Shown here: piece by piece, positions 1 to 11,033 of the stretch
Position numbering within the stretch: position 1 is the first letter of the stretch
Layout: the number at the start of each line of letters is the position of its first letter
Source of the DNA: Dermanyssus gallinae
Taxonomy: Eukaryota; Arthropoda; Arachnida; Mesostigmata; Dermanyssidae
NCBI GenBank assembly: GCA_003439945.1
Contig: QVRM01005948.1
Span: forward strand, 541,001-605,000
DNA length: 64,000 bases
Direction of reading: 5' to 3'
Program-made: the position numbers and the translations under genes
The notes under the pieces: model-generated
What the model was told of the DNA's origin: nothing
Seen by the model: the letters and a program-made list of their open reading frames with translations, nothing else
Databases searched by the model: none

Positions 1-750
1 GCTGTTTGTGTGTTTGAAAAATTCGGTCTGGTGATAAATGCAACCAAAACAGGACTCACGTTGTTTCGCCCTGCCAAAAGGGTCACGCAGGTTCAAACGC
101 TAGAGCTCAATGGAACGGAAGTGACACTTTCCTCTACTATCAAATGTCTGGGCTTAACTTTACATGAGACGCTTAGATGGCATGATCACTTAGACGTTAT
201 TACGCCTAAATGCTATGCGGTAATTTCATCTATTCGTCGTCTACGAGAACTAGGAGTGCCTGTCGAGGGTCTTCTTATGGTGTATAAAATTCTATTAGTG
301 CCAATTCTTTGTTATGGTATTTCAATTTGGGGATTTTATAATAAAGGTATAACTCACAGGGCCGAAGTCATTCAGAATGATGCCCTCAGGGCGGTATTTA
401 ACTTGCGCCGCATCGATTCGGTTCGCAAGTGTTTTCAAGACTTTAAGCTTTTAACACTTAGGGATATGTACAGGGTAAAAATTGCCACGCTTGCATTTAA
501 GATGTATAGGGGAGTTATTCCGGATGATGCTGGTTTTCCTATAAGAGCTGCTGTTAGACGCACAACTCGACGTGCAACGGAATTTGTGAGGCCAATAGCT
601 CTAAAGCAGACCACCCGTCATGCTTTTGCATACACCCTTCCGACTATCTGGACCGAACTTCCCAAAGAAATTCGTGTACTTACCTCAGTCGGAGCATTTA
701 AACGCGAGGTGAAAAAATGGGTAACAAGCAAAAACTCTAGTCAAAACTAG
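1..750 (+). CDS. C-terminal part of a non-LTR retrotransposon reverse transcriptase (Jockey/CR1-like), cut by the window edge
   Basis: The frame is open from the first base and ends at TAG (748-750), so the start lies outside the window. The 249 visible codons begin just after the catalytic palm. I see the palm/thumb block LVINATKTGLTLF, then IKCLGLTLHETLRWHDHLD, which matches the 'LGv.lD..l.w..H' block after the RT core, then LYG-type KILLVPILCYGISIWG, and a basic tail. Known of the family: this region belongs to the ORF2 protein that reverse-transcribes LINE RNA at the nicked target. No stop or frameshift is visible, so this copy is fairly young. The YxDD motif and endonuclease would be upstream. 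Clade assignment is from motif style only. Confidence 0.82.
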   Translation, partial: AVCVFEKFGLVINATKTGLTLFRPAKRVTQVQTLELNGTEVTLSSTIKCLGLTLHETLRWHDHLDVITPKCYAVISSIRRLRELGVPVEGLLMVYKILLVPILCYGISIWGFYNKGITHRAEVIQNDALRAVFNLRRIDSVRKCFQDFKLLTLRDMYRVKIATLAFKMYRGVIPDDAGFPIRAAVRRTTRRATEFVRPIALKQTTRHAFAYTLPTIWTELPKEIRVLTSVGAFKREVKKWVTSKNSSQN

Positions 751-991
751 TTTTCCCGTCAATAGGTTGAAATTGTGTGAACGGGAGAAGTGTTTAGCAA
801 CTTCAATTGCTAGTTTCGTATGGAGTGAGACATATTATAGTATGAAATAGATAATAGTAATGTTATACATTTTGCATGCACACTTTTTACACACATTTTT
901 GTAATGCACATTTTAAATATTTTTTATATACGAGAACTTAAGCATTGTGAAATTGCGGTTCCGTGAATAAACCTCAAATTGAAATGAAATG

Positions 992-994
<3 letters not shown>
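751..994 (+). mobile_element. 3' UTR and tail of the LINE at 1-750
   Basis: AT-rich 3' UTR follows the stop codon. An AATAAA lies at 966-971 and the element ends in a short GAAAT-type tail that runs directly into (TA)n. The block from 934 to about 990 recurs at 23,177-23,235, marking the two as the same family. Confidence 0.65.

Positions 995-1029
<35 letters not shown>
995..1029. repeat. (TA)n microsatellite at LINE tail
   Basis: About 17 TA units directly after the LINE tail, followed by AATATATAACA. Probably seeded by the A-rich tail (inference). Confidence 0.95.
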
Positions 1030-1701
<672 letters not shown>

Positions 1702-2340
1702 TTTCTCAATGAACATCGCTCAATAACAGTTTGCTCAATACCAAATATTGAATCAGTGACGCCTCAGCTGCAGGCACCGCTAGTGCATAAACTATGTCAA
1801 AAAAACTCCCAAACCAAAAAAATTACAAAAGGAGACTTCGTCAACATAAACGAAACGATCAAGGCATCAGCACGATCGTAATACGATGCACATTGTTATT
1901 GTTTCATTTAATTAGAAAATGCGGTCGGAATGGTTAAAAATAAGTTTTGCGTAAAACGCTTTCCTGTATTGTTCCTTTTACTGATGCCTCTTTTATCTAA
2001 GCTAATCGGGAGCTATAAATTTCTATTTTCGCTCTGGCATCCTCAGAACTCTTTCGGGTTGAATTTGAAGCAGCATCTTTTGGAACTTTGCTAAAATTAA
2101 GCTAGCCAGAAGTCACCAACAAAGGTGTTGCACAAAAGTCATATAACCCAATTGCTGACACGTTTGTCACCAATGAACATTTACCTATAGTATACATTTT
2201 TGCTACTGAACATTTATTTGTAAAAGGCTTTTTTCATTTTAGGATTTAAAAAATCCTTACTCAAAATACAAAGCATATTTCTGTATGCTTAATTTTATAA
2301 ATCTGTAGGCCACACAAGGAACAAATACTCAATATATCCG
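1702..2340. other. No supported gene
   Basis: AT-rich sequence. I see no long open frame, RNA gene or repeat structure. Confidence 0.5.
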
Positions 2341-2415
2341 TCGTGCGTCTCGCCAGGATTGAATCTGCGACTCGTGTTCATATCTAGAGGCTATCTGAGT
2401 CACACCGCCCCGTCA
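2340..2415 (-). mobile_element. tRNA-derived SINE-like fragment
   Basis: On the minus strand a pol III B-box-like GATTCAATCC (complement of 2,357-2,366) follows, at tRNA-like distance, an A-box-like TGTGACTCAGATAGCC (around 2,388-2,405). The piece is about tRNA length but no clean acceptor stem is visible, so a SINE head is more likely than a working tRNA gene. Confidence 0.45.
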
Positions 2416-3200
2416 ACTAATAGTTATGCCAAGTATAATAGGTATCTACTACTTATTAAGGCTTATTAAATATTTAGGTAAATTATATACATTAGATACA
2501 GCTGATGTTTCTTGATTATGACTAGACCTTCTTCCATCGTTCTGGCCCGGCTGTCAATGAAAGTGCTGACAAATGCTGCGGCTTGGTACCTGTCGCATTG
2601 ACGTAAATCTGAAAATCCTAAAATCCATTCATTTTGCCTGTCCTACATCCTAGGAAAACCCCATCGTGATTGTTATTTCTGTGTAATTAGGGTCTTCCCC
2701 TCTAGGATATGAATTATTCTATTTTTATCAGAATTAGCTAAATGCATGATGAAAAATCGAACTCTATCATAGTTTGCCCCATACGACTGTTACCGAATGC
2801 TGGTATTCAGTTCAATTGATTTAGTATGCAAAATTTATTTATATATGATTTCTTCATATAAGTTTTTATATTCCATTTCAGTCTTATAAAGGGCGGGCAT
2901 GGTATATATGAACACGGCTTTTCTAATTGTTGGATTCTAAGTTTCGTGGATTTCTAATTGCTGCCACTCAAATAGTTTTTCCCGCTCGCCTTCTATATAG
3001 TTTCGGAAATTGCTACAAATCGGCGATATAGTGACCGTAGTTATAGTAAAATGAATAGATACGTATATTAAGGAAATTTACGATATTACCCCTAGCGTGA
3101 AAAACATCGACTTTCGCCAATCGGCTACATCTTGAAAACTTAACTGCTACTGTCTTTTGCCAGTGATGCTAACCCTATCTTGTCCTTTTTCTGGAAAGTT
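2416..3200. other. No supported gene
   Basis: AT-rich intergenic sequence without a recognisable motif. Confidence 0.5.
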
Positions 3201-3204
3201 TTGG

Positions 3205-3300
3205 GAACGCAAAATGCACATGCGTCACTAGCAGCCTATGTGACTAGTGTGGTGCTCACAAACCCACTAAATCCGGATTCCTCCCCGCTCTTGCCCTCCC
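3205..3300 (-). mobile_element. R1-like 3'-end signature repeat (copy 1)
   Basis: Shares the string TGCACATGCGTCACTAG followed by AGCCT, then ACTAGTGTGG and CCCACTAAATCCGGATTCC with copies near 13,770, 21,840, 30,160, 39,800 and 54,380. At 21,840 and 54,380 it sits downstream of R1-like coding sequence, so it is read here as the 3' UTR of a minus-strand 5'-truncated copy. Confidence 0.6.
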
Positions 3301-3474
3301 TCATCTTGTCCAAAAAACTCTTAGTTTCCCCAATTTCTGCTTACCCCTACTTATGTTATAGAACGGTACGTTATCTACCCGCGTTAGACTATCGGGTTTA
3401 TCTCTGCCTCACCAAGTCAGGTAGCCCTCTTAACAGTACCGAAAGGCAACGGGAAAAGTCCGAAATTTGCCTAA

Positions 3475-4235
3475 ATCTGTCTAGGGCCGCTCCCCCAGCA
3501 ACTGAAACAAAGGCCCAACGACGCCCTGGCAAAGATCTCTGGCTGAATGAGGGAACTGGTCTATCACAGGCAGCGAATAATAGTGAGGGCATCCTCCTAA
3601 TTGGGTTAAAGAAATAACCTTTATTGAAAATAATTCTAGATATCTAAAAGGCTAGTAAGGTTTTGTACAAGACAGCCCGGTTGATGCCGAACAACTACGG
3701 CTCACAGGAGTCAAGACGGCCGCTTATTATGTCGGTGACCAAGTGCATAGTTTTATTCGCGGACCCGGTGTGGCCGCTAATCACACTGTCTGCTGACAGT
3801 GACAGGGCGACGCTGCGCAAAGCTCAGCGTATGGCCGCTCTGAGAATCACAATGGCATATGCAATTGTCAGCACGCCGGCTGTCCTCGTTCTGGCTAGTA
3901 GAGTCTTCTGGGTTTTTAGAGCCAATTAGCGACGTTTTGTGGGAAGACCCGGCAAATGAGAAAGTAGGGGAAACATATAGAACCCTTAGTATATGCAGGC
4001 CGAATGGAACTTCATTTCGGACGGAACGCCCGGGTACCGTGAAAGGAGTCTGACTAGGCCTTGGTAGACCGGCCAGGTGGCGAGCTGACGGTCTATCTGA
4101 CTTAGAGGTTGACCGGGCACGGTTATTTATCACTCAGCTATTAAGAATTGTGACAGCTACACCGCCATTCTGCAAGTACTGCCAAAGCGAAAAGTGAAAG
4201 ATTTGGTTCGTCCAGGCAGTTTTTTGGCTAGCCGA
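3475..4235 (+). pseudogene. R1-like non-LTR retrotransposon, decayed C-terminal ORF2 fragment
   Basis: Broken in several frames, but the order of blocks matches the large minus-strand R1-like copy at 7,190-11,700. There is a linker like QQLKQRPNDALAKISG, then NNSEGILLIGLKK (versus NKSEGILLVGPRK), then KTARLMPNNYG and RKAQRMAALRITMAYAIVST, which is the R1-type 'Q...ALR...AYRTvS' block. It ends in a shifted frame with RPGGELTVYLT and the zinc-knuckle start FCKYCQSE near 4,170-4,195. Catalytic domains are missing. Known of the family: R1 ORF2 carries EN, RT and a C-terminal CCHC-like knuckle. Multiple stops and shifts show it is dead. No target-site duplication was found. Confidence 0.75.
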
Positions 4236-5560
4236 AAGGGTCGTTTTTTGGGCATTAGACTTGGCATTTAAGCCCAAAAATCTCCTCTAGCAAGTTTACG
4301 CCAATCACAGCCTCGCCGCCCGTTGCTGTTTTCAGACGTCTTTCACAGAGTTCGACGGAGTACTGACGGAACTATTCAGTTCGAATTTTTCCATATAATC
4401 CATAAACACACTTGAAGAGCTGCGCTTTATCCCCAATGGTCGATCGAAGTCTTCGAAATGCTCTTGTGCACTTAATTCGTAAAATTGTACAAAAGAACAA
4501 TACACAGCCCGATCAGAAAGACCAAACCTAATTTGGGTATGTTGTGACTCCGACATGCTTGTGCTTACCGTTTCCTCACACCTTGCTCACGATGTGGTGT
4601 CTACAATAGCCCATATCAGCGCCTGGCTTGCTAGAAGAAGTCCTTCATGGGTTCATCTATCGAGTTGTCGAGTCTACTCTTCTCGATCTTTCTCTTTTCC
4701 GTACTTTGTTGACAATTGACTATGTGTCTATCGTCTCTGGAAGCTCTTTACTCTTGGGGCACGATTGAAGGCCTTTACAAAATCAGTGTAAACTGCGTAG
4801 CATTTCCCTCCATGTCGAGGAAACAAACTGTCAGTGAGAAAAACAGTGCATCGTGTCTGGAACCCGACTCTTTGCAAAACTCAAATTACTAGAGTCGCTG
4901 CGCGTGTTTTGTGGTTTTATAAATATTTATAACAGCTTCTCAGCTGCCTTTTCTGCATAATTAGTTAGTATATCTAAAAACGACGCTGTGTTCTTGAAAG
5001 CAAGACCAGCATCTTCCATTTTACGACGCTCTAGTTGCTTTTCGCAACTTTTTTTCATACTACACATTGGGCTTATATATTTACGTAATTTTGCATTATT
5101 TTAACTAGTCATTTAGTTACAAGTTCTTTATATAGTGAATGGATCTGGTATACAAAAATATGCTACATCGAGTCGACGGTATCAAAATTCAAAATCGTGT
5201 GGAAAAAACCTGCTAGTATAAACTGAAGCAAAAAGAAGTTGCCGTTTATATGAGCAGGTTTACAGCTGATCAATTTATAGTCTGCCTTCCAGAAATTATA
5301 GCCTCCCCAGTTTTTTCTTTTTTTAAAGATGGGAATTGCTTTTACGTACAGCCGTCGATGGTGTTGACAGATAGTGTAGGACTTGACCTGGCCGGAGAGC
5401 ATGTGACCCAATCCATTGCCAAACGTGAAATACCCACTAAAACCACCTACCCCCACCCCCTCCTAGTTCAGAATTATATAACAGTACCTTGATATTAGAA
5501 GAGGAGACCCTCATGCTTTAACCGTTTCCCAAGTTTACGATAACCTCGCAAAATGAGGGT
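4236..5560. other. No supported gene
   Basis: An unassigned minus-strand open frame of 74 codons at 4,332-4,556 and weak open frames at 5,163-5,492 have no recognisable motif. Probably decayed transposon or intergenic DNA. Confidence 0.45.
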
Positions 5561-6079
5561 GGGACGGCATGATTAACTGCCAGGGTAGGATGACTTGACC
5601 GAAAGCGTGACCACCAGACGTCCTCTAGAATTGAGTCGGTGAAGGGTGCCACCATTCTGGTGACAATCTCCGCTGTTAGTTCTCATTTTTTTATTGATTG
5701 TCAGGGAAGGAGTTAGCCCATTTGGAAGACCTTTGCGTGAAATGCGGATTTCCACGCTACCATCCCACGTCAGACCGCTGGGTTCACTGGTTACGATTTA
5801 TCCGGAAGATAAAGGTCGGCCCCTACAGGGGAGGCGCAGTTCATTCAGCGACAGAGGCTAGTAAGTTGCGTCGGGCTTCACTAGATCCTCCTTCTCTGTC
5901 GTCGAGCCCGATGGCATGGGGCATTCGTCTGCGCCTTGCGATCGGAGGAGACACATAGGTGCGCGGGTTCGAGCTTTACCATTGCACATTTGTATTTGTG
6001 GGGGTCCGTCTATGAAGCAACGTAAAAAGAAGTCCCGTGGACGTTAAATCTTGGCTAAGAATCGGCCCGAAAAAAGCAA
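5561..6079. other. Unassigned sequence
   Basis: Moderately GC-rich stretch lying next to R1-like debris, with a weak B-box-like GGGTTCGAGC near 5,968. It may be further retroelement remains, but I cannot show homology. Confidence 0.35.
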
Positions 6080-6350
6080 GATCCTCCCTCTCGAGGAAGT
6101 ATCTTGGCTAGATTTTGCCTAAGCCTTATTACCTTCTGAGAAATGTATTTGAAATGTGCGTTTCACAAGAGCCTAGTGTCAAGGATGATATCTAGGTATT
6201 TTGTTTTCTTTTTTTTAGGGAACAAGGTGACTTGCAACCTCAATCCTGATGCCGCGGGTATGTTTGCGTCCGGTAAGATACAATGCCTCCGTTTTATGCG
6301 GGGCCAGACTCAGGTGGTTTCCTTCCATACATGAGTTGATTTATCGGGAG
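6080..6350 (-). pseudogene. R1-like ORF2 fragment (subfamily 2)
   Basis: Reading the minus strand from about 6,315, NHLSLAPHKTEALYLTGRK is the R1-type 'L.LaphKTEa.lLt.rr' block. It continues as HTRGIRIEVASHLVP, a stop in an A-rich run, then in another frame TKYLDIILDTRLL, a stop, NAHFKYISQKVIRLRQ and NLAKILP. The KYL..iLDtrL...HF.Y block is the canonical post-palm R1 segment. At least two stops and one frame shift make it dead. It is a different subfamily from the copy at 7,190-11,700, whose equivalent block reads TARYLGMYLDRGL. The central 173 bp is repeated at 7,655-7,827. Confidence 0.75.
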
Positions 6351-6616
6351 AGGTGTTCGCTCGCGTCTTATGGGACGAGCAGCCCCGTCGAAATCCGAAC
6401 TGAATCCGTGAGAGCGCCTATACCTGATTCACCATTTCGACTAGACTTGATTACTTCTGAAGGTTTTCCGTCTGGTTGGTCCAATTGTGCAGCCAGGTCG
6501 ATGTTTAAAGGCGGGTAATAGATTCGACACTAGCTCAGTAAAGCTCAGTCGTTTTTGCGACCGGATACAGAGGTGGGCGGCACCGTAATTTACTCATTAC
6601 AGCCTTGTAGAGTAAG

Positions 6617-6686
6617 CCCTATGGGTCAATTTGGACCCTATGGGTCAATTTGGACCCTATGGGTCAATTTGGACTCTATGGGTCAG
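6617..6686. repeat. 20-bp tandem repeat, about 3.5 copies
   Basis: The unit CCTATGGGTCAATTTGGACC is repeated head to tail, almost without divergence, with a final unit reading GGACTCTATGGGTCAGG. Lies within R1-like debris. Confidence 0.93.
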
Positions 6687-6839
6687 GTCCTTCCATACTA
6701 CTGCTTGCTTTAGTCGTCTTTAAGATCTGCTGTCTTGACTCTTCCGGGTATTCTTGGCGTCGACGTCGGGCTAGTTATGACTGAGCCTGCCACCACGTCT
6801 TCGACTGGAGAAGGGGCACAGCTCCTTTTTGCTTATAGA

Positions 6840-7085
6840 GCTCATAAACTTCTGTTTCCTAAAGCGTACGTATCTCTAGCCTCCTCTGCCAGATGGGTCT
6901 TGCAGACGGTCAGTTGGATCACTGAGGAGATGATATAACGGTGGTAGCTGAGGGTCTCCTCATGCTCTTTGACTGCCCAGTCTTCGGTGAAGCTGAGATA
7001 GGTGCCGCTAACTATTGTTAAGTACACAAAAAAGACGAGAAAAAATAAGAGCTGTTTGATGAAAGTTAAAATATTCCGTAGCAAA
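6840..7085 (-). pseudogene. R1-like endonuclease C-terminal fragment
   Basis: On the minus strand, TYLSFTEDWAVKEHEETLSY followed by HRYI resembles the end of the R1 APE-type endonuclease, where 'W.V.e.etlSDHryI' carries the catalytic Asp-His. Here SDH reads SYH, so the catalytic Asp is lost. The fragment runs toward the RT piece at 6,080-6,350 with most of the RT deleted, so both may come from one internally deleted copy. Confidence 0.5.
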
Positions 7086-7189
7086 AAAAGAGTAAGCAGG
7101 GTATCCGTGTAACGATGTCACGAGCTTATCAAGAAAAACATCGAATTCATCAAGCGTTTTGTTGGGAGAAAATTAACATGAGTATGCTA

Positions 7190-8142
7190 CTAGAAAAATA
7201 TCTGGGATGCTGGCCCATGCGAAAACTTGCTCGTGACCATGGACGTGCAGTAACCGTTTTTCTTCTCCTTGGCGCGCAGGATGTTTTCCATGGTGCAAGC
7301 AATGCTGTTCCAGTCGTCGCGTGACTCAATTATAAGCTGTATGATCGTTCTAAGGGTGCCGTCGGCAGCCCTAGGTAGACCCGCACGCTAAGAGGCCCAT
7401 TCCGGGCACCACAAAATTGTATGTTCAGGCGTATCCTCTGATTTGCTTTGGCAGTACTTGCAGAATGGAGATGTGTTTCTCCCAATTCTGAACAAGTAGA
7501 ACTGAAAATCACCGTGTCCTGTAAGGACCTGAGTGATGTAGAACGTCAACTTGCCACCTGGCCGGTACATCCAAGTTCTAATATGCGGGATCAGAGTCCT
7601 TACCCGGTACCCGGGCGCTCCGTCCTGAATGACGTCTCATTCGGCCTGCCAAATGTCTTGGCTAGATTTTGCCTAAGCCTTATTACCTTTTGAGAAATGT
7701 ATTTGAAATGTGCTTTTCACAAGAGCCTAGTGTCAAGGATAATATCTAGGTATTTTGTTTTCTTTTTTTTAGGGGACGAGGTGACTTGCAACCTCAATCC
7801 TGATGCCGCGGGTATGTTTGCGTCCGGTAGTTTTTTGTCAAGGGTTTTTTTATATTTCAAGGGTTATATTCCTTTTCTCCGCCTTGTCCTTTCCCGGGTC
7901 TTCCTATAAGCGGCGTCGTTCATTTGCTTTCAAGCCAAAATAAGGACGGCCGCTGTGATGACTGTTCTATAGGCCATCGCGATACGCAGAGCAGCCACTC
8001 TTTGGGCTTTGCGTAGCGTTGCCCTGTTGTTGGCTGAAGACAGTGTGGTTGACGGCCACACTGGGGCTGCAAATAAAACTACGGACTCAGGCACCGACAT
8101 ATTAAGGCGCCTTCTTGACTCCCGTGGACCATCGCAATGCAA
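7190..8142 (-). pseudogene. R1-like ORF2 C-terminal region with zinc knuckle
   Basis: Beyond the inserted LINE the minus strand resumes with GPRESRRRLNMSV, ATLRKAQRVAALRIAMAYRT and AVLILA. It is broken by a 173-bp segment (7,655-7,827) and resumes in the 7,640-7,330 stretch with PHIRTWMYRPGGKLTFYITQ, VLTGHGDFQFYLFRIGR and a C-x2-C...H...C knuckle (FCKYC...DTPEHTILWCP). The last recognisable block is ESRDDWNSIACTMENILRAK. Order and spacing fit R1 ORF2. Confidence 0.78.
7655..7827 (-). repeat. 173-bp near-identical copy of R1-like segment 6,101-6,272
   Basis: From TTGGCTAGATTTTGCC to GTATGTTTGCGTCCGGTA the sequence matches 6,101-6,272 with only a handful of differences. It encodes the KYL..ILDTRL block of R1 subfamily 2 but lies between unrelated C-terminal blocks of the larger copy, so it is out of order there. 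Confidence 0.9.
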
Positions 8143-9635
8143 TCGCGCAACACTAACGCCGCTTTCCTCTTAAATGAGCCCTCCAGCGTGCAGGTGGTGA
8201 ATAACGTTGACTCTTCACCAGAGAACCTCGAACGGCATCTGCGCGGATTAGCCAACAAGCGTAGCGCCACCCCTGACGGTATCCCGGCCATTGTTTATAA
8301 GAAGTGTGGCTATGATGTATGCGTGCCACTCTCAATTATTTTCCGCCGGTCTCTCGAAGAGGAAAACGTACCTAATCTCTTTAGATATGCCATCGTATGT
8401 CCTGTGCATAAGCGTGGCGATAAAAGCGACCCTAATAATAAAAGGCCCGTCTCGCTGACCTCCGTGCCTTGCAAGCTCTTTGAGAAGGTCATAGCAGAGG
8501 AGATCTACAGGAATGCAAATGCGCAAGGTCTAATTTCGAGGGAACAATTTGCATATCGTCCCGCTCATTCTGCTCTTCTTCAGTTACTTGAGACTCAAAA
8601 TGATTGGGCCCTTTTTATAAATGACGGAAGACCGTTTGACTGCGTGTATTTTGATTTTAAATCTGCTTTTGAGAGTACCACGCACTCTAAGCTACTTAAT
8701 ATTCTTCCACAGTATGGAGTGGGTGATCGTATAGCTAATTGAATTAAGGCTTTCTTAAGTGATAGACTCTTTAGGGTCAGAGTCAACGACTGCCTGTCAT
8801 CTACGGCTCAAGTTACCTCGGGCTGCCCGCAGGGTACCATTCTCGGCCCTTTAATGTATATACTGTATACTGACTCATTGAAACATGTAATACCTCAAAT
8901 CGTTCATGTAAAAAATTATGCTGATGATGTCAAAATGTATATACCCGTAGATAATAGAAGCAACATAGTAATTTTTCAGGAAACGCTAGACAAATTTATG
9001 GAGTGGTGTAAATGCCTCGATCTTAAACTATCTGTTAATAAATGTGCTGTGCTACACTTTGGTCACAATAATCCTGCACACAAATACACGCTAGGCTCTG
9101 AGGAATTAACTGTTAAAAGGCGATCAAAGACTTGGGAATACTGACATCTGATACCCTGAACTATACACCTCATATATTTGAAGTGGTAACGGCTGCTACA
9201 AGAAGACTAAACTGGATATTGCGCTCGTTTGTGATTAAAGACGCTTCCCTGTATGTTAGACTGTACAAGCAATATGTTCTCCCAGTCCTAATTTACGCCT
9301 CACCTGTATGGCATCTAGGACTTGTGTGTGATCAAAAGATTCTGGCTAAACTTCATAAAAAGTTCATAAGGCGTGTTGCCTACCGCTGCAACATTAGCAG
9401 AAATAATGTTGAGTGCATGGACATTGCCGTTATATTAGATAAGATTGACAGATATACGTTTACCAGCATATGTAAGCAGCCTGATAGGTTTAATAGGTTC
9501 TTTGAAGTCATGACGACGATAACTCGATCTGGTATGAACATTCAAGCTAAAGCTGTAGCCAGGAAAGAAATCGTTAATAGAATGTTCGCGTGGCGCACAG
9601 CCCGCAAGTGCAATCATGTACAGCCAAACATATAA
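8137..9635 (+). pseudogene. CR1/Jockey-like reverse transcriptase with one stop and one frameshift
   Basis: RT blocks in order: KRSATPDGIPAIVYKKCG, FRYAIVCPVHKRGDKSDPNN with RPVSLTSVPCKLFEKVI, LISREQFAYRPAHSAL, FDCVYFDFKSAFESTTHSKL, VTSGCPQGTILGPLMYILYT and VKNYADDVKMYIPV (YADD intact), then LDLKLSVNKCAVLHFG. A TGA at 8,740-8,742 replaces the usual Trp (IAN-stop-IKAFLSDR). A one-base shift near 9,125-9,135 moves the frame so that LGILTSDTLNYTPHI and YVLPVLIYASPVWHLG continue to a stop at 9,635. Apart from these two lesions the domain is well kept, so insertion is younger than the R1-like copy it broke. Confidence 0.87.
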
Positions 9636-9720
9636 ATCGCCAGATGGCGCGCTTGTTATGAATTTTTGATAATCCTCAATAAAGCCCCCCTGCTAAAGGG
9701 TGTGTAAATATAAATATATA
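8137..9720 (+). mobile_element. 5'-truncated CR1/Jockey-like LINE inserted in the R1-like copy
   Basis: The plus-strand element interrupts the minus-strand R1-like ORF between its LMPNN (about 9,715) and GPRESRRR (about 8,130) blocks. It starts inside ORF2 upstream of the RT, so it is 5'-truncated. It ends after a 3' UTR with AATAAA (9,678-9,683) and a TAAATATAAATATAT tail. I could not identify a clean target-site duplication. Confidence 0.82.
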
Positions 9721-10785
9721 GTTGTTTGGCATCAGTCGGGCTATCTTGTGTAAGACCTTTGTAGCCTTTTCTGCTACAAGACGTATGTGGGGTGTGCCCC
9801 GTAGTCCCCTGTCTAGGTACATTCCAAGATAGCGGGCGGTGTTGACAACCTTGATCTCCTGATCGTCTAGAATTAGTTCCAATGAGGTGCACTTCCTTGG
9901 CCCGACTAGGAGAATGCCCTCGCTTTTATTCGGCGCCAATGTCAGGCCAACCCCCCTCATTCAGCCAGCGATCTCCGACAGGGCGTCATTGGCTCTCAGT
10001 TCTAGGTGCTGAGGTGAGCGGGCCTGGACCACCACTGCGAGGTTGTCCGTATATGCCAGCAGTTCAGTGCCTTCTGGAAGGTCGTCTGAACGTAAGACGT
10101 CATCGTATGCCAGGTTCCATAGAAGGGGTTCTAGGATAGAGCCCTGGGGAACCCCGGCCGTCATGTCGAACTTGAAGCCCTCACTCACTATGCGCCTCTC
10201 GCTCAGGTAGGACAAAATTGCCCGGCTCAGGTAGGGCGGGACTCTCTTCTTGAGTAGTGGGTCAAAAATTACCTTCCAGGGCAGCCTGTTGAATGCGTTT
10301 TTAACGTCCAGCAAAACAACCAGTAGCAAGCCTCTAGTACAAGACGGGGATTGGCGCAGGGCTTACGCCTTAGTAACCACCTGCTCTATGCCAAATAGAA
10401 CTGATCGGCCCTTCCAGAATCCATATTGTGTTGGCGAGAGGAGACCGTGCTCTTCTGCAAAGCACCGCACGCGGGACTCTATTATTGATTCTATGCCTTT
10501 GGCTATCGTGCTAACCAGGCAGATTGGCCTATAGGAGTTAATCCCTTCCGGGATGAGTACCAGATCCGCTTTCTTCCAGGCCCTGGAAAGGTGGCCGCTG
10601 CGGAGTATTTGTATGGCTGCAGTAGCCACCACGTCAGGGAACTCCTTAAAGAGTACATTTGTGGCCAAGACCGGAATGCCATCAGGGCCCGGTGCCTTAC
10701 CGGCCTTCAATCTTTCCCCCGCAGCGAGTACCTCTGCCGGGGTTACCTCTGGGATGTAATCCTCGGGCGTTACTATTTGATACAA
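9676..10785 (-). pseudogene. R1-like reverse transcriptase domain
   Basis: The frame is continuous from 10,785 to about 9,715 except for two nonsense codons (10,363-10,365 TAA and 9,961-9,963 TGA, the latter probably a Trp codon). RT blocks in order: GKAPGPDGIPV, INSYRPICLVSTIAKGIE, LSPTQYGFWKGRSV, VVLLDVKNAFNRLPW, MTAGVPQGSILEPLLWN, LLAYTDNLAVVV, GLTLAPNKSEGILLVG and TARYLGMYLDRGL. The catalytic motif reads YTDN where active enzymes have YADD, so one metal-binding Asp is lost. Known role: target-primed reverse transcription of the element RNA. Confidence 0.85.
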
Positions 10786-11033
10786 TCTCCAATCAAATGG
10801 AGAATGTTGAGGGAAAAGCTTGTTAATTACTCAGAGACGTTCATCAGGGGGAAGCTTTTCCTTCTTTCTGATTTCTGGTACGCCACGTATCAACTTGTAT
10901 TTGCGTTAAAAATCACAATAAAGCTGTACGACACAAGCCTCATCTATGTTGCTGCAGTTTGCTCTGGTGGCTTTTCTTTTGGCCCAGATGCAGCGTCTAC
11001 GGGCTAACGCAATTTCCTCGTCCCACCAGTATT

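Noticed and set aside
2340..2415. Functional tRNA gene
   Set aside because: A- and B-box-like strings are present but no acceptor stem or clean cloverleaf; the same holds at 17,655, 40,440 and 63,245.
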